This document shows positions 1 to 14,572 of a stretch of DNA of 64,000 nt, piece after piece; the first letter of the stretch is position 1, and each line of letters opens with the position of its first letter. Under the pieces are notes generated by a model. The model was not told where the DNA came from, searched no databases, and was given only the letters and a program-made list of their open reading frames with translations. A program made the position numbers and the translations under genes. This DNA comes from Motacilla alba alba (lineage: Eukaryota > Chordata > Aves > Passeriformes > Motacillidae): the NCBI RefSeq assembly GCF_015832195.1, contig NC_052018.1, positions 33,632,115-33,696,114 on the forward strand, read 5' to 3'.

Positions 1-2517
1 TGGGACGGTAGTTCTTTTTGGCTCTACTCCAGTCCCATGGACCAAGAAACGATCAGCAACTGATGCACATTATGTGCACTTCTGGAATACATCTTCCAGC
101 TTGGTATAAAAAGCATGAAATCTAGTTCATGTGCTCTGACACAGCTCATAAACCAAAGCATAGAAAATAGGCATGTTAGAGACACTTGGCTTAAAATGCA
201 CTTCTGATTAGAGGAAGGACACTAATGTCAGCCTCCCCTCAGGCAGCTGAGATGTCTAGGGTTGTACCCTCCTTCTCTAGTTAGTGGAGTGAAGATATTT
301 TAGAAGGCAGTTGAGATCTTGGAAAGACTGAACTGCAGTTCTAAGAGGCCTCTTTCTTTCACAGTAAATGAGCAGAATTGACTGCTTCAGAAAGTCAGCT
401 GAAACTCGGCATGATGTCAAAGACATTCCTGCGACTTTGAGATGAGATTTTATAAAAGAGTAAAAATAAGAGGCTAAGACAGCAGGATAGATCTTTCAAT
501 GCAGAATTGATGCTAACAGTCTGCTTTATCAAACTGCCCTGTAGGACTCTGCTCTTGAAGAATGGTTCTCTGCCAGGATCACAGAATCTCATCTGCTTAC
601 AGCTGCAGTTCTCTTTGGAGAGATTTAGAAGCCAATAGAGAAATGAAAGGACACCCATGACACCAGATATAAATAATGAGCTGTGTAAATAAAATATTTG
701 TCTTCCTTCTTTGAGTGAAGTTCCAAAAAGTGGATCCTTGCTGTTAGCAAAAATTGAGAAGCGTCAGCAACTCTATTAGCAGGTCCCTTTGTTTGGTGAT
801 TTCTTTTTTAAAATGGAAACATTTTGAGACCATAAATTGTTTAAGAAACAGTAGGAAAGATTTTTTGGGTTTTGAACAATGCAGTCTATTCAGCCAAGCA
901 TAGCTAATGTAGTATAGAGACCACAACTGGAAAAAACTGTTAGTCATGCATTAATTAGCCTTGTTTTCAGACTGAACATCATTAGACAGTGAAACAACTT
1001 AAATTAATCTAAGTGGTAAGCTAAAAACAGGCATTCAGATTGTATCTTCAAATAGGACTCAAAGATTAGGACTCATCTGTCAGAGGCTGGGCTGTACCTG
1101 AAACAGTCAGGCACTGGAGCCCAGCAGTCCACCTGAACTTCATGTGACAAAAGTCTGCTGTGCACAGTAGGATCATTTTTGGGCATAACATAGTCTGTGT
1201 GTTCCATCTGTCCTTGCAAAGAAAAGCATACCTAAGACATGGAGGTAGACTTTTCTTGATGAAGTAGTACAGGAGGGAGCAGGATAAAACACTGAGACCC
1301 CATGACAACACTCTGTAGCTTTCCAAATGGTCTCTAAATTCCTGGAATAGTCCAGGGAGAAAGGCCCAGGAAACTTGTGTCAGCACTTAGGTATGTTGAT
1401 ATCCTTAGAAACCTGTTAAAAACTGAGTTCAGCAGGGGAATATTTTTTTTTCACCATCTCATTAGTGTGCCCCATTTGTCATCTTCATTACATTTCCTGT
1501 CCATGTCCTGATATTGCCCTCTCATCTATTGCCACAGTCCAAATGTTCAATGAGTCCATGCTCTGCTGAGGAGCAGAGTTATAGTGTCAATGTTCAGTCT
1601 CAACAGCCTTACCTGTGAAGCCTAAGAAGCTGAAGTGGAGGAGGGCCTCAGAATATCATCTCCTCCTAAACCTTTCTTCTGTATACCACCTCTTGACATC
1701 ACCTGCCTCAGTATAAACAATTTTCTTTCAGGTCCTGTCTCAGGCCTCTCCAGAACTCATCCATTCATCTCTCCTCCCTAGTCCAGATTCTGCCCAAACT
1801 CAAAATTAAAGCACTCAAACTCTCTAGCCTCTTTGTACACCTTATTTTGGATATCAATACTAGCTAAGCCTTTCTGCTGCCTCCCAACAATCCCCACCTG
1901 CCTCATTTTATACTAAATAATGCATGTTGTGACAAATTATGCTCCTCCTGGGCCCTACATGCGTGCTGGGAAAAACACAGATGGTATCACTAATTTGCTT
2001 CTCACTGATAAAGAAGACTGCTTCAGAAGAACTGGATGCTGGCATTTTAAAGCACTACATGTAAAATTTAGGTGTCTAAAAAGCAGGGCATTCAAAAGTA
2101 ATAAAAACACAGATATTTGCACTACGGATGTGCAGAAGAGGTGATCTGTGAACCTAGAGACCTTTAGTGTCTAATTTTAGATATCTGAATAGACAGTAGA
2201 AATTTGCAAAGGTCAACAAAGTCAAAAATGGCTAAGTGGATGCTCACACCAGTTCAGGAGGAAGCCTAATTTGACCAGATGAATCGCAGCCAGTGAATCA
2301 GAAGCAGAGCAGCAGCAGAAGAAACCAATTCACAGTTTGCATCTTCACAAACTCCATAAAAGTATACCAGATGATTTGCCTACTGTTCAAATGTTCTCTA
2401 CCAAAAATTGTGTGGTTGTGAAGAGATGTTCAAGGGATGAGGGGAAGAAGCATTGTTTTCTGTGACTAACATTCGAGCCAGAAATCAGAGGTGGAGTAGA
2501 GCTACACAGAGTGCTGG

Positions 2518-2531
2518 AAAAAAAAAAAAAA
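2518..2531. repeat. Poly(A) run (14 A)
   Basis: An uninterrupted run of A. A second run of 15 A lies about 85 bases downstream at 2615-2629. Confidence 0.9.
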
Positions 2532-2614
2532 GTACTGAAAATGTGGCAGCTTGACTTTCAGGCTTTTATTTGCCAGAGTTTAAAAATACAATAGCTGTGC
2601 AGTGTGTGAAAGTG

Positions 2615-2629
2615 AAAAAAAAAAAAAAA
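2615..2629. repeat. Poly(A) run (15 A)
   Basis: An uninterrupted run of A following 'gtgtgtgaaagtg'. Confidence 0.9.
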
Positions 2630-3330
2630 GAAGCTACATAAGATGTATTTTATAGCCACTTTTAAGAGTCTTAGTAGTGTATTTTTAACTTGATAATTTA
2701 ACTTGCCAGCCTCCCCATGATACTTGTAAAAATAAAAGAATACACTCCTTATTTTAGCCAAAACTTCTATATAAACAAAATCCAAGGAATGTATTGAATT
2801 AGAATGTTAGACTACAATAATGAGTGAACTTGATTGCATTTCCATTTCACTAAGCACTTCACATTTGCTACTAATATGCTAAAACTTGTGCCAGTCAAAA
2901 TAAACTTGACTATCACAGCAAGAGAAAATTGTCAAAACACACAACTCAATTCCTCTCTCACTCATATTAATTTTATGCTGGAATAATTTCTTTTTTCTTT
3001 TTTTTTCCCCAGAGATATTCTTAACATGACAGCTAACAAGCAAAAGAGACTATTTGGATAGTTCTAAAAACCTTTTTGATTATTAATCTTAGACAATCCA
3101 TAGTGTTCTTGAAGGAAGCACCCAGATGAACAAACTAGGAAAAATATGTAACGCAGAAGAATCTTGGGAGAGTTCCATATGCCTACTAAATCCACTCCAT
3201 TTCTAATGCTTTGCTTTTAGCCTGGAGTCCATGAGCCATTATCTTTCCCACTGGTCAGAAAATCACAGTTAGACCACTCCAAGCACAAAGAAAGAAAAAT
3301 TAAAGTCTGTAGCATGAGCCCATGGGATGC

Positions 3331-3348
3331 TTTTTTTTTTTTTTTTTT
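3331..3348. repeat. Poly(T) run (18 T)
   Basis: An uninterrupted run of T. It makes the Phe-rich start of a 138-codon open frame at 3327-3743, which I do not regard as a gene. Confidence 0.95.
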
Positions 3349-5344
3349 GGCTTGGAGAGACAAAAAGACAACTGGTTAGTCTTCTCACTCACTCACTTAG
3401 TAAGCAAAATGAGACCACAGAGTGCTCTCCCGTTCAAAAAAGTGCATGTGTGAGCTTTAGTACTATCCTGCTAGCACTAACTGCAGACTCCTGTCCATTC
3501 AGGCAACAGCAGGCATTTTTGTCCTGCTTGGCTAGTCACCCACACACCATCCTTTCTTCCTTTTGTTACTGCTGTACTTTCAGTGCAGGCATTCCTTCCA
3601 CTGGCAGACTTCTGGCAAGACTTGAGGAGTACAGCTGGTTACAAGTCAATCACACATCAGTCACAGTATTAACTCGTTCTTGCACTGGCTCCATCCCATG
3701 TTTACATCCTCCCTTTGCAGCAGTTACATGTTACCTTCACTAACATTTTCTTATTAACCAGAGGTATGCTGTCCTGGGGGACTATTCTTTACCACATTCC
3801 TTACCCCTGAAAACACTTTGATCCAGGTATAGCTTCATAACTTCAGTTATGGCTTTTCCCACCAGATTATAACACACCTGTGTGCAGGAAACAACATTAA
3901 GTATTCTGAAAAAAATGGTAATGTTCAAATTAACTGATCAGATAAGCTAAAATATATGGGCTCTGACAGTGTGACACCAGATGACAAAGAACTTCAAAAC
4001 CTGACATCAGCCTGAGGGACTAGCTAAAGATAACAAAAAAGTGTGGTCATCTTGGACCACTCCTAAAAATGCTGTGCTCAACAAATGGCAACTCAGCCAA
4101 GAGATTAGCAAACAATTGCCACAATCAACAGTCTCTGCAGAGAGCTACAGTAACATGCTGACAGCATTTCCTACCATGGGCCTCAGGGAGCAGGATGCTC
4201 CGCAGCAGAGTCAGTGCGTGGGAAAGCTGGCACTGGGCAGCATGCTCATATCAAAACAGGTTTGATGCTCACAGTTTGCTAATGTTGAGCAACATTTAGA
4301 CAATGCCCTCTGAAAAATTATTTTCATTTTGTGGGAATGTTTTTGCAAAGAGGCTTTCTTCTCTTTGTAAACAATTACGGGAAAAAGATACGCAGGTTTC
4401 TGACAACTTTTATTGTCAATCTCCATTTTTAGTTAGAGCTTTGGTTTTTGTACTTTGCTTGAATTAGCTTTTTACTTTCTTATTCCCACACAGCACTGAG
4501 ATACAAAACTCTCCACTGATAAGTGATGAACCTCAGAAATGGCAGGATGTGTTGAAGAGGGAATTCAGGTAATACAGACAATTTCAATTTCTCTTTTTGC
4601 CTTGAAGATTACATGTCAAAACAGGAAAGAACTGGTAACTGAAACTGATTTTAGTAATAAATGAGGTCTAAAGGAGAAGCAAAACACAATTACATGGTAT
4701 GCAAGTTTCATCTTTTATAACTGCCTCTTGTGCTGGAAAGGAGTTTTTTTGCTACAGCAAATAGATGTCTGACTTTGTTTTTTGTATGAAATGCCACGTC
4801 ACAAAATGGGCAGACATTGCACAAGTTAGTGGTTTCTCTGATCAATTGCCACTGGCTTTTTCAAAACACCTAGACATCTTCACTGCCTGCTAGCAAACTG
4901 AAAGATGCTGGCTCTTTCTTCTATGACAAAATAACAACTTTCACTCATTTTCAATATCCCAGAGAGAAAAACTGATAATAAAGCAAACTTTTCCCAACAA
5001 AGTATTTTTATTGTGTCTCTCATCATACTATTTAGCACCTTTTAGGAAAATGCTGTTTCACTGTGATTCGAGTAGGGATGGAGCAATGTGAGATGGCTAG
5101 GCAAGTCTGATAAAAGAAGCAATTGCACATTTATTATGTTTTTCTGGGTCAAATCACATTCACAAAGTAAAAAGTGAAGCAAGAAAATTGGGACTGACAG
5201 AAAATAAGTGACTCTTTTTTGGTGGGAGATATGGGCAAAGAACTGTGAGCGTCTCAAAACACAGTGAAAGCTGAGCCAGGGATAGACAGTCTGGCCCAAA
5301 GCAATTGTTCTCATCCTCCTCTGCCTCAGGGTTTGAGCACTAAC

Positions 5345-5410
5345 CTGCAGGAAGACAGGTAGTGGAATCATGTTGCAGAGACACAGCAGTACCACAGCGA
5401 ATAGTCTCAT
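5345..5410 (-). CDS. Candidate first coding exon with signal-peptide-like sequence (unidentified)
   Basis: On the minus strand an ATG (plus 5408-5410) opens 22 codons reading MRLFAVVLLCLC and then a Pro/Leu-rich end, PLPVFLQ. They finish in CAG followed by GTTAGT, a good donor, in phase 0. A positively charged start followed by a hydrophobic core and a Cys/Leu stretch is what the first exon of a small secreted protein looks like. A stop codon lies directly upstream of the ATG and the base at -3 is T, so the Kozak context is poor. Without splicing, the frame runs on to 5042 as an unremarkable 122-codon sequence. I could not find a matching second exon on the minus strand below 5340, and I do not recognise the protein. 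Chance is a real possibility. Confidence 0.2.
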
Positions 5411-6006
5411 TCACTGGTGGAAATGTTAGTTTTCCTCTATGCTTCTCCCTGCCATTGTCGGACTCTCATATGTTAGTGGTTTTGTTTGTTTGGCTTGAGT
5501 CACTCACATGGTTTACACTTTGTTGTCCTTTACAAAGTAGTTTCTTTGAAATGCATTAGTAGAATTCAGACTGTTATTTCTCTCTGAGTAGGTGGCCATG
5601 CCTATATCTGGCTTCACTCTCCAGGGAACTTTGGAAGGGAATGCTCATGGTACTAGGACTTGTGAGAGCACAAGATGCTTTCCCCCCTCTCCCTGCCTCA
5701 AAAACTCAACAGGTCAAAAAAACCCCAGCAGAATCTGAAAAGCTGAAGGATGAGGTGTTAGGCAGGTTTCCAGTGATACCACCACATCTGGCTCTGCAGC
5801 AATCCCCCCAGAAGGCTGGGAGGGAACTGTCAACCTTGGAATCTGCTGGCCAAACTCTCCATTCTGGGACATTGACTTCCAGACCTTGGACCTGCCTGGC
5901 TTTGTGATCCCTGAAATGCCAGTGTTCATGTTGGTTTTAAGAACTCCTTGAAAAGGCAGAAGTAAAATAGTGTTTGACTTTTTGAAGGTGAAGACTTCTT
6001 TATGCC

Positions 6007-6022
6007 TTTTTTTTTTTTTTTT
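6007..6022. repeat. Poly(T) run (16 T)
   Basis: An uninterrupted run of T followed by 'gcttggttggttttttaa'. Confidence 0.9.
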
Positions 6023-7244
6023 GCTTGGTTGGTTTTTTAATGGGGCTCAGAGAGTACACAAGAACTTACCATCTTTTTAAATAGAGCTCTTTATTTTTCA
6101 CTTCGAAAATTTCTAGAGAGTAGGAATTCTAGTTTCTTGGCAGGCCTAACCATCTCAAGGTATATGCCTTACCATGTTTTATTCTTAACAGTAAGTTCTG
6201 AAGAAAAAATCTTAAGTAGAAACACGAACATGGGGAAGTACAGAACATTGCGACAGACAGAACATATGTTCCTATCTAATGAATTCCAGATTTACTCATG
6301 ACCTTGTTTTACACAGATCTTGTGCAGCCTAAATATTTGATTTATGGATGTGTGTCTAAGGTTACTAAACAAAGTGCTTAATGCATTGATAATGCCTTTG
6401 AGAAAAAAACAAGAAAGGCTTGTATGTCAAAATTAATTAATATGTTTTCAGGAAAATAATTCTTATCATTAGAAATTAGTTTAAAAATACCGATTTCTGA
6501 ACTAAGAGGGCTATTAGAGTATTTTGAGCCTTATCTCCCCCTTTACCCCAAGAGAAAACAAAACGAGGAGAATCTCAAGTTCTTTATGCTTGGACTAGCA
6601 TTTGGAAGATTACCATGTCCATTGTCTTTTTGTTTCTCCACCCTGGTCATCTCACTGAACATACAAACACAAACATTTCTTTTCAAATGCATATTCAGTG
6701 TTTGATCTTAGAAAGACTTTTCTTAGAACAAAGTATTATCAGATGCCAGGTCAGGAAATAAGATACAATAAAAGTGAATCATTCTTGTCCTGGTCTTAGA
6801 ACATGAGTAAAATAAAAAATAAAAACTTGAAATTGGCAAGTATGTTTGGCTTCAAAATGTCTAAACTCTCCAGCATTTATCCAGTGCCAGAGAGATATTA
6901 CTTAATATGTGATATCAACAGAGAAAAACATTGCACTGTAAATGCCTTCTGGAAAACCTGATTCTTAATGGTTGCCTAAATATTTTGTTCTCAGACTGAT
7001 TATTTTAGTCCCTCACAGGTTCAAAGAATCTGTACCTTAGGGCTACGATCTATGTTATTCAGAGGGGAGTGAAAAGGTTCAAATCCATGTCTATTTATTT
7101 CTTAGTGTCTTAATTTGTAGTGGAAACAAGAGAAAATGGCAGAGATCCCTATGATCTTCCCAAAGTCACACACAACATTACTTTCCTGCACTCAATCTCC
7201 CTGAACTTCATCGCATCCATCCAACCCTTCTTCACCCAGACTCT

Positions 7245-7490
7245 ATTAATGGCCTCTCCACAGGCTCCCCGCCTCCCTGGGGTCAGCCTGATATCTACTT
7301 TCTCTCCCACTGCAGCAACCCCACATTTGCTGCTGGAAGGTCCCTGACATTTGCACATTACACATTTGCACATAAGGGGCACTGCCCAAGCGTGTGCACC
7401 TGTGCCACCCAAACAGCTGCAGCAGTGCAGGCCCATTGCCTGTCACACTGGCACATCTTCCCCCTGCTCTCCAAGGCTTTGGAATGTGTT
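7245..7490. other. G+C-richer patch, no gene recognised
   Basis: This block is richer in C and G than its flanks and open in several frames on both strands (longest 95 codons, minus). That is expected where stop codons are rarer. It contains the small duplication 'acatttgcacattacacatt'/'tgcacata' near 7348-7373. No splice structure or family is recognised. Confidence 0.35.
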
Positions 7491-10400
7491 CACTGTACAG
7501 CTCCTAGTAATGGTGCAGGCTTTAATATCCACTTGGCTTTCTTTACCTTTGTTGGGAATTTATGAGTAAGGTATTGACAGCTTGTTACCTAATTCTCTGT
7601 GATCTTGCTCACTAGATTTTTGATTTACACAAGGACCTTAACTAAAAGTGCAGTTTTTAAAGTCAATTAAATTAGGGTGTATTTTCTTGCAGGGACACTT
7701 TCAGATTGATCTCAGTCTCTTTCATATTGATTTTTTTACTTGCAGAACTTAACCAGTGTTGCTAGCTCCAAATGAGCCCAAGCATGTCTGCCTGAGGCTT
7801 AGTGAGGATGGAATATGCAGGAGGGGAAGAAAAGCACTGACAAAGTGAGAAGCTGCACTGCTGTTCCCAGAGCAAACAAGCATCCTGAAATGTGAGGCTC
7901 CATCACCTTGAGCTCAATTAACTCCTGCTGAGTAAATAACTGCCTGGCACAGAGACAGAGTGCTTTCTGAGGCTATTTATTAGAATTTGGTTTTGAGAGA
8001 AGGAGAGAGGGGCTGTGAATCTGAACTCCAATGGTAACTAAATAAATCTAGTATATTATTCCTAAATATAGAGATTTTCCTAAGGGGCAAGGAGAAATAT
8101 ACTTCCTCCACTGAATGGCCAAGGTTTAAACCTTAAGTTTGTGTCTATGGACTGTGCTAGAAATATCTTTCTTATTTTATTTCCTCACCCCCACTAAAGG
8201 TCTTTAAAATAAAAGCTCAATGAGCATGAAGGCATTTTGTACAGACATTTAAGAAACCAGCCACTGATAACATAATGAACAGGGTTTAAAAGTAGGGACA
8301 GTTCTCTGTCCTGTAATCACACAGCACACAGTTTTGGTGTCACAGCAAACAGCATGAGGCAGAGTTTCCAAATCCTTTAGTACTTCAGGAAGGTTAGGCA
8401 AGGACTCTGTAGTGCTTTTGTGCTTTTTAACTCTTTAGTGCTTTCACCTCCTAAACCAGCAGTCCAGCATTGCAAATTAAGGTAAGCAACAGAACAGAAA
8501 ACAATATCAGCTCCATTTGACAGTTTAGGTAGTGGGAGAAATTCATGCCACATCCCCAGACTCCGGGCAGTGATCTGTGATGGTGCTAGTCTAAGTGTTT
8601 TGGAGGACAGAGGAGGAGTGGTACCAGGCAGACAGGAGGTCCAGGCGCCCTTGTGTGACAAGCTAGACAGCATAGAAATGATAAAAATCCAAGTTCACAC
8701 CCTAAGAGGTAATTAGTTATTTACTCTTTACATTAAAAGCTGTGAAAATTAAAGGATCAAAAGGAACTGCAGTGATCTCAAGCTTCCAGTCTTTGCAGTA
8801 ATATGTTTGTTTGGGTTCTGTGATCATTTGGATTTAATGAGAACATTTCTATGAAAGACACAATTCAGTCATGGGGCAGCATGCTAAGCCAGCCTGACCG
8901 GGAGACATCAGTCGTTTATACTTCTGCTCGTTCCCAGTACATCCACAGGCAAGCTACTGTTAAGGCTTTTCATGAGTTTGTATTTACTCTGCACTGCAGC
9001 TCGAGCATGGTCTGGACCATTTTTTAGAAATGATGGTGCAGACACTCATTCCATTCTAAATCATCATGGTTGTCTAAAATATTCTTCTGTCAAAATAGCC
9101 CCTTGAATTAGAGCCATGCTTTCCCCTTCATCCTGTTCGCCAGCATGAGTGAAGAAGACAATGCATTTCTCTCCAAGTGAGGAGCTCTTGTGCCACATTG
9201 CTGCTCCTTTCACACAGCAGAGGCAGAAGAAAGCTGCCAGTGGGGACACAATTGCTCTCCCCCAGAAGTCTTGTGGGAAAGACTGTCCCTTGCAAAACTT
9301 GGATCTGTGCAGCATCCTGAGGATGAACATGTACTGATGAGCCCTTCTGACAGACAAGTGCTAATTAAGGCAGCCTGTAAATTATGATCTCTGGCTTGCT
9401 CCAAAGGCAGATATAAGACCAGTCTGAATGAAAGGATTGTGCAGCCAGGAAGCCACAAATTGACCACACGGCCTAGGACCCTGCATACTGCACCAGGTCA
9501 TACATACCTCTTCACCCGTCTGCCGGTAAATCCACCACAGAGGATCTTGATGCAGAGAAAGGTGCAAATTAATCATCAGCCTTCCCTAGAGAATATTAAC
9601 TAAACAAGTTTTCTTGGAGCCACAGCAACATTAGGGATTTCTTTAACTATATAGTATAGATATGATAATGAAAGCTTTGTGTTTGAGCCAGGAGATGTTA
9701 GCTTTTGCTGGCAGGTGCCTGGGATGTGAAGTCCATTTCACAAAAGTCAAATGCTTTGAGTCTGAGTATGACAAACAAGTGTGCCTGACTGTATCTTTTT
9801 CTGTCTTTTGAACACTATAGTTGGCATGTTTGGTAAAGAGAATTTATTGAAAACCACTTATTTTATTTAACCCATTTTAGTTTCTGTAGTAAGTAGACCA
9901 GGCTTGTACAACTAATGTCTAGCATACTTAAAGTAGCCAAACCCTGCAAAAAACCTCCACAAAATTGATCAACCAGGAGCTTCTAGATCTCCACATCCCC
10001 CTCTGGATACATCTAGATTCCATCTCAAGAGTGAGACCTGGGAACGCACCTTAGTGTTCCCCACATCTTGGCTGTAATATGAAGAAAGACTAAATACATG
10101 AACTAGGAGGAGTCTGAAGTATATGCCAGCAAATCTCCCTGTTGGGATGTTCCTCAGACTACTGAGGACATGTGGTGGCAGGTATTTGGTGTTGGGGCCC
10201 TGATTCTGCACCAATGCCTCATTCCACTAGAACGGTCCACTAGAACTCCACTCCACTGTCAGTGACACCAGTTAAATTTGTCCCATACACTTACCATATT
10301 CTGCATCTCCTAGAGTCCCTGCAGCCACATTACGTCTGAGAAAAGGCTCATACTCAGCTGCAATGAGCCATTTTTTCCAGGCTAATGTTCTGCAAAATCC

Positions 10401-13400
10401 ACTCCCTGATGAGCTGATCACATTGCCTTACAAATGTGAATGGCAAGTGTGGGAGATTATCAGCAAGAAGGAGCTGTGGTCATCCTTTTGATGTACTGGC
10501 AGTTGCTGTATAAAAGTGACTTTGAAAATGTAGGTTTCATCTAGATGTAGTGGAATCAGACCCCTAAATTTGTATATTGCACCACCATACTTAGTTAAAT
10601 TGTGGATGAATGTAAATATGCTATTTTCAAAAATATCACTGTTCCCAGAACCAAAATTGTTTCAAGCACCTTGAGGTGCACAGGGTTGTAAGCAGATGTC
10701 TACTAGGATTATCCTCTAGGAGTCATGATTTTCCTCTGTGTCACCATCACCTCTGATACTTTATTTACACTTTTAAGGGAATAAATACATTACTAAATAT
10801 TGGCTTTTAGTAGCTGTTGAAAATATTCATGTTCTCACAAATAGTTCTGAAAGTGAGGTATTTGCTCCAAGTGAAAATCTGCATTGGTACCACCATTGAA
10901 TAGGCAGCTGACTGCCTCTGAAGCAAGTTGAGTCACTCAGGAAACCCCTACATCACTCCTAAGTCTTAGGAAATTCTTTCCCAATGCAACTTCCTAGAAA
11001 GTGCTGGGTAAAATAACTGCTGACAAACAGATCAAATGTAGTGTTAAAGCACTGACATCAGTCTGAGCCATGTACCTCCTGAAACAAATCCTGAAAGGAG
11101 ACAGTTACTAGTGTTGGTATTAAAGAAAACACAGACTTTTTATTGAGGCTGCATTGAGGGTCTCTTGAACCTCATAAGTGGTAGATAAGCATTTTTGGGA
11201 GAGAAGGACACTGTGCCATGGCAACTGCCTTTTTAAACTTATCTTTATTTCTGTTTCTATTATAGAGTGAAGTCTGCAAAGTCTGTGCAAATTTAGAGGA
11301 AGAAAAACCTGTGTATATCCTAAAAAAGCTCCTACCATTAATATTTTTCTTGGCATTTTACCAACAAAACAGTGGTTTGTTTTGTCTGTTGTCTGGAGAA
11401 AGCAAGAGAAACCCTGAAAGTGTATTTTAATGAAGGCAAACAGCTAAATCTCTACAAAGAGAACCTGAGAGGGAATATGGAGAAAAAAATCCTGACTGAA
11501 ATCTTGCAGAACTCATTCACAGGACATAGAACAAAAGAACAGTGGCAACACTATGGGGTGGAAAAGAAATCCAGGGTGGATGTGCTGAGTGGTCCTGCTC
11601 TGATTTCAGCAAACACAGCAGGACAGACTAAGCTCTAAGAAACTTTGGAGGTGAGTGAGTTCTAAGAGATAAACCTAATGAGACAACAAGGGCAGTTGAG
11701 CAGCTGAGAAAAACTGGTGATGCTACTTATAATCCTAATGAGGCATCAGAATGGGGGTACTGCTCTATTACTGTGAAACCACACTGATAAGCAAATGCAT
11801 TTTTTCCTCCTTACCCCTATTTAAAAATAAAACATACTCTGATATTCCTTGGAAGGTAACTCATTCCAGAGCAGACCTTTACAATTCCAGACTAATGGAA
11901 TTCATTCCATGACAGTTATCTGAGTATCAATGTGATTTTATTAAGAGATCCACAAACAACAACCAAAAAAAACAAGTTTACAGCCAGCATACTTAAATTT
12001 ACACTGCAGGAGTCTACAGTAGGGCTCGAAAACATTTAGGGGCATGCAGAAAAGTCTGAAAAACACACTTGTTAAGAGCATGCAGCCCTGGGTTGTAGAG
12101 TACTCAAGAGTGTTTCTGGCAATCTGCCACAGACATCTCCACAGAAGCCTGGCTCACACAGGTAACACAAGCTGACATTCTCCAGAGCTACTTTTTTTCT
12201 TGGCAAGCATTAGCCTGAGCTGCTTTAGGGAAGAGCTAAAATATAAAATCTGTATGGCAGATATCAATATGAGCTTTTCTAAATTTCATCTTTTCTGAGA
12301 GCTTCTGATCAATAATGTGATACAGAAAATGAAGAACTACTTTTCATGGAGTCTCATCCAGCACCTTGCTTACCCTGCAGCCCTGCATAGCAGGCTCTTT
12401 CTATTGCTGAGCCTTTTTAGCAATGCTCTTATGGAGCTTCGCTCACTGGAAGACTGTCTGCAAAAGACAGATGCATAAATGTGCACACTCTTTTGATTTT
12501 AAGCATTCCCTTTCCAAAGGGAATTGCTAATTCCTGAAAAATGCTTACTGCTTCTTTTTCTTTCTTTTCTGAAACCATCACAAATACAGTAGCAGAGGGG
12601 AGCAGCTCTTGGCAGGGAGAAAGCAGAGGAAGCTTCTCTCTTCCCCTTGTGAATTCTGAGTCCTAAAACACTAGAAAGTGGTAAATATGTTTAACCATAA
12701 TGCAAAGTAATTTATATTTTAAAATATTTCCAGTTAATTTCTTGTGCTTTATACCTTTTTTTTTCCCCTGGGTAAGCACAGTATTTATCACAGGTGTTCC
12801 AAGGCAGGAAGTGCATACTTTCTATAGGCCAACATTCATTTAATTTTCCCTCACTTCATGCCACTTTTGTCCACTAAGAATTTTTTACTTAAGCATTTTT
12901 TAGCTGAGAGACCTGTTCTCAGGTGTAAATGTGAAAATAATTTGTAGTTCCTACTGAAGGGGTCTTGACCTAGCTAGAGGGAAAGGCAGTGATGTGTTGT
13001 GTCCCAGGTCTAGAGGCTATAAACTCTCTGGTCTTAATTACACTTCTGGCCATGTATGAATCACAAGATGGAGGTGTTTTTAAGGAAATAACTAAATAAG
13101 TAATAACTAATAACTAACTGTAGTTTTCCATACTCCCAGCATCTTCTACTACGTGTGAGGTTGGAATGCATGCAATTGATACAGCAAAATCCTTACACTT
13201 TGAGCTGTTAATGCTTTTTTGCTTTAAATAAACACTCTATACACTGAGTTTAAACACTTATTCAACTGTTCAGTTAAACTCTAGGATCATAACACCATAC
13301 TGTCCAAGAATTTCACAAGTGTTATCCCCTCAGGGAGGAAATCATGCATTTCCAGCCCTGAAAAGCAAAGGATAAAAGTGGAGCAGGAACATCACTCTGT

Positions 13401-14572
13401 GTGGACTGATCTAAGAGCACTTAGCTAAGGCAGAGCAATCATTGGAGCCAAGGTGAAGCTGAGCCAAGGCAACCATGGTTTCAGTGAGATTTAGCAGCAA
13501 TTAATTCCATATAGCATTAGCATGTAAACAGAGACGTTGTAATCCAAAGGAGGCATCTGAAAGAGGTAGGATGAAGGAAAAAGAGACTGTAGTCTGAAAT
13601 AGATCTGTCTTCCCACTTTCAGAATACAGTTTGAAATACCGAATGATGTGTGTGACAGATGGATGAGCTGTGGTAGAAAAATGTTTTTGGTTGCAGAGGT
13701 GCTGAATTCAACACAATATTTGCTTTCTAGTCAAGTGCAGTTCTACTTTGATGAAATAAGGGATGGATCTCTTGCAATAGTAAAGAACAAAGAGATCCAT
13801 TTATACTGCTGCCCACTGTTTGAGTTATTGCTTTTCATTATATGTATATTTGGGAGAGCAGACAGTAAAATAAAAAAGTGGTGTAACTTATATAACCAGT
13901 ATAAATATGAAAATGCTGAGGTTTAAATTGCCTAGTCTTTCTTTTATTCAGTTTGTACTTGCACACTATTAGTATAAAATGTTTTCAAGAAAGACTGTCC
14001 CTTTGCTTGCATCACTGATATCCCTTCATGCCTTGTCTTGAACAAAAAGACATATCTATCCTCAGATGAGGAAGAAGGCACTGAAATTGAACTCTTGAAA
14101 TGAAATGATGACATACAGAATAAGTAGACATTTCACTCATTCCTGTGAAACATGTCTGTGTAAAGACTGTACTCCAGAACTAGGTACTAGAGATGTCTTG
14201 GTTGAAAAAACTTGTATTGGCTAGGAATACAACAAGAAAGAGTGGATGATAAAAAAGGATGGTAAAAAGGTACTTTTTCCATGACAAAACCAAAGTCCTG
14301 ATTCCAGAAAGTTGAATTTTTTCAAAGGGACTAAGAATTAGATTTTTATTCATCTATCTAAGCTGGACCCTCTCCATTTTAAGCTTCTGCTCTCAGCAGC
14401 TCTGCAAGACGCAGAGTGCTAAATTTTGTGGCCTCATCTAATCCAGCATATGAATACCTTTATGAAGCAACAGTATGAAACTCAATAGGAGGTTTCACAC
14501 TGAAACTGAGTTACCTCCTTTAGCCAAATAGCAGAGCCTTACTCCTCAAGATTAAAGTGAAAATACGGTGGG

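Larger units (their letters stand above)
1..5344. other. Gene-free AT-rich DNA
   Basis: Apart from the homopolymer runs at 2518, 2615 and 3331, I see only unique AT-rich sequence. Open frames reach 138 codons (3327-3743, plus) and 106 codons (1066-1386, minus). Their composition is low-complexity or ordinary, and none has recognised homology. Confidence 0.6.

Noticed and set aside
3000..3060. Strong acceptor-like T-rich tract ending in CCCCAG at 3012
   Set aside because: All frames close within about 16 codons and no donor lies in between.
3327..3743. 138-codon plus-strand frame, the longest non-CR1 frame
   Set aside because: It starts inside an 18-T run that encodes Phe codons. The rest has no recognisable family or splice context, and the length is within chance for 64 kb.
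7070..7100. 'ggttcaaatcc', resembling the T-arm of a tRNA
   Set aside because: No matching D-arm, anticodon arm or acceptor stem could be folded around it.
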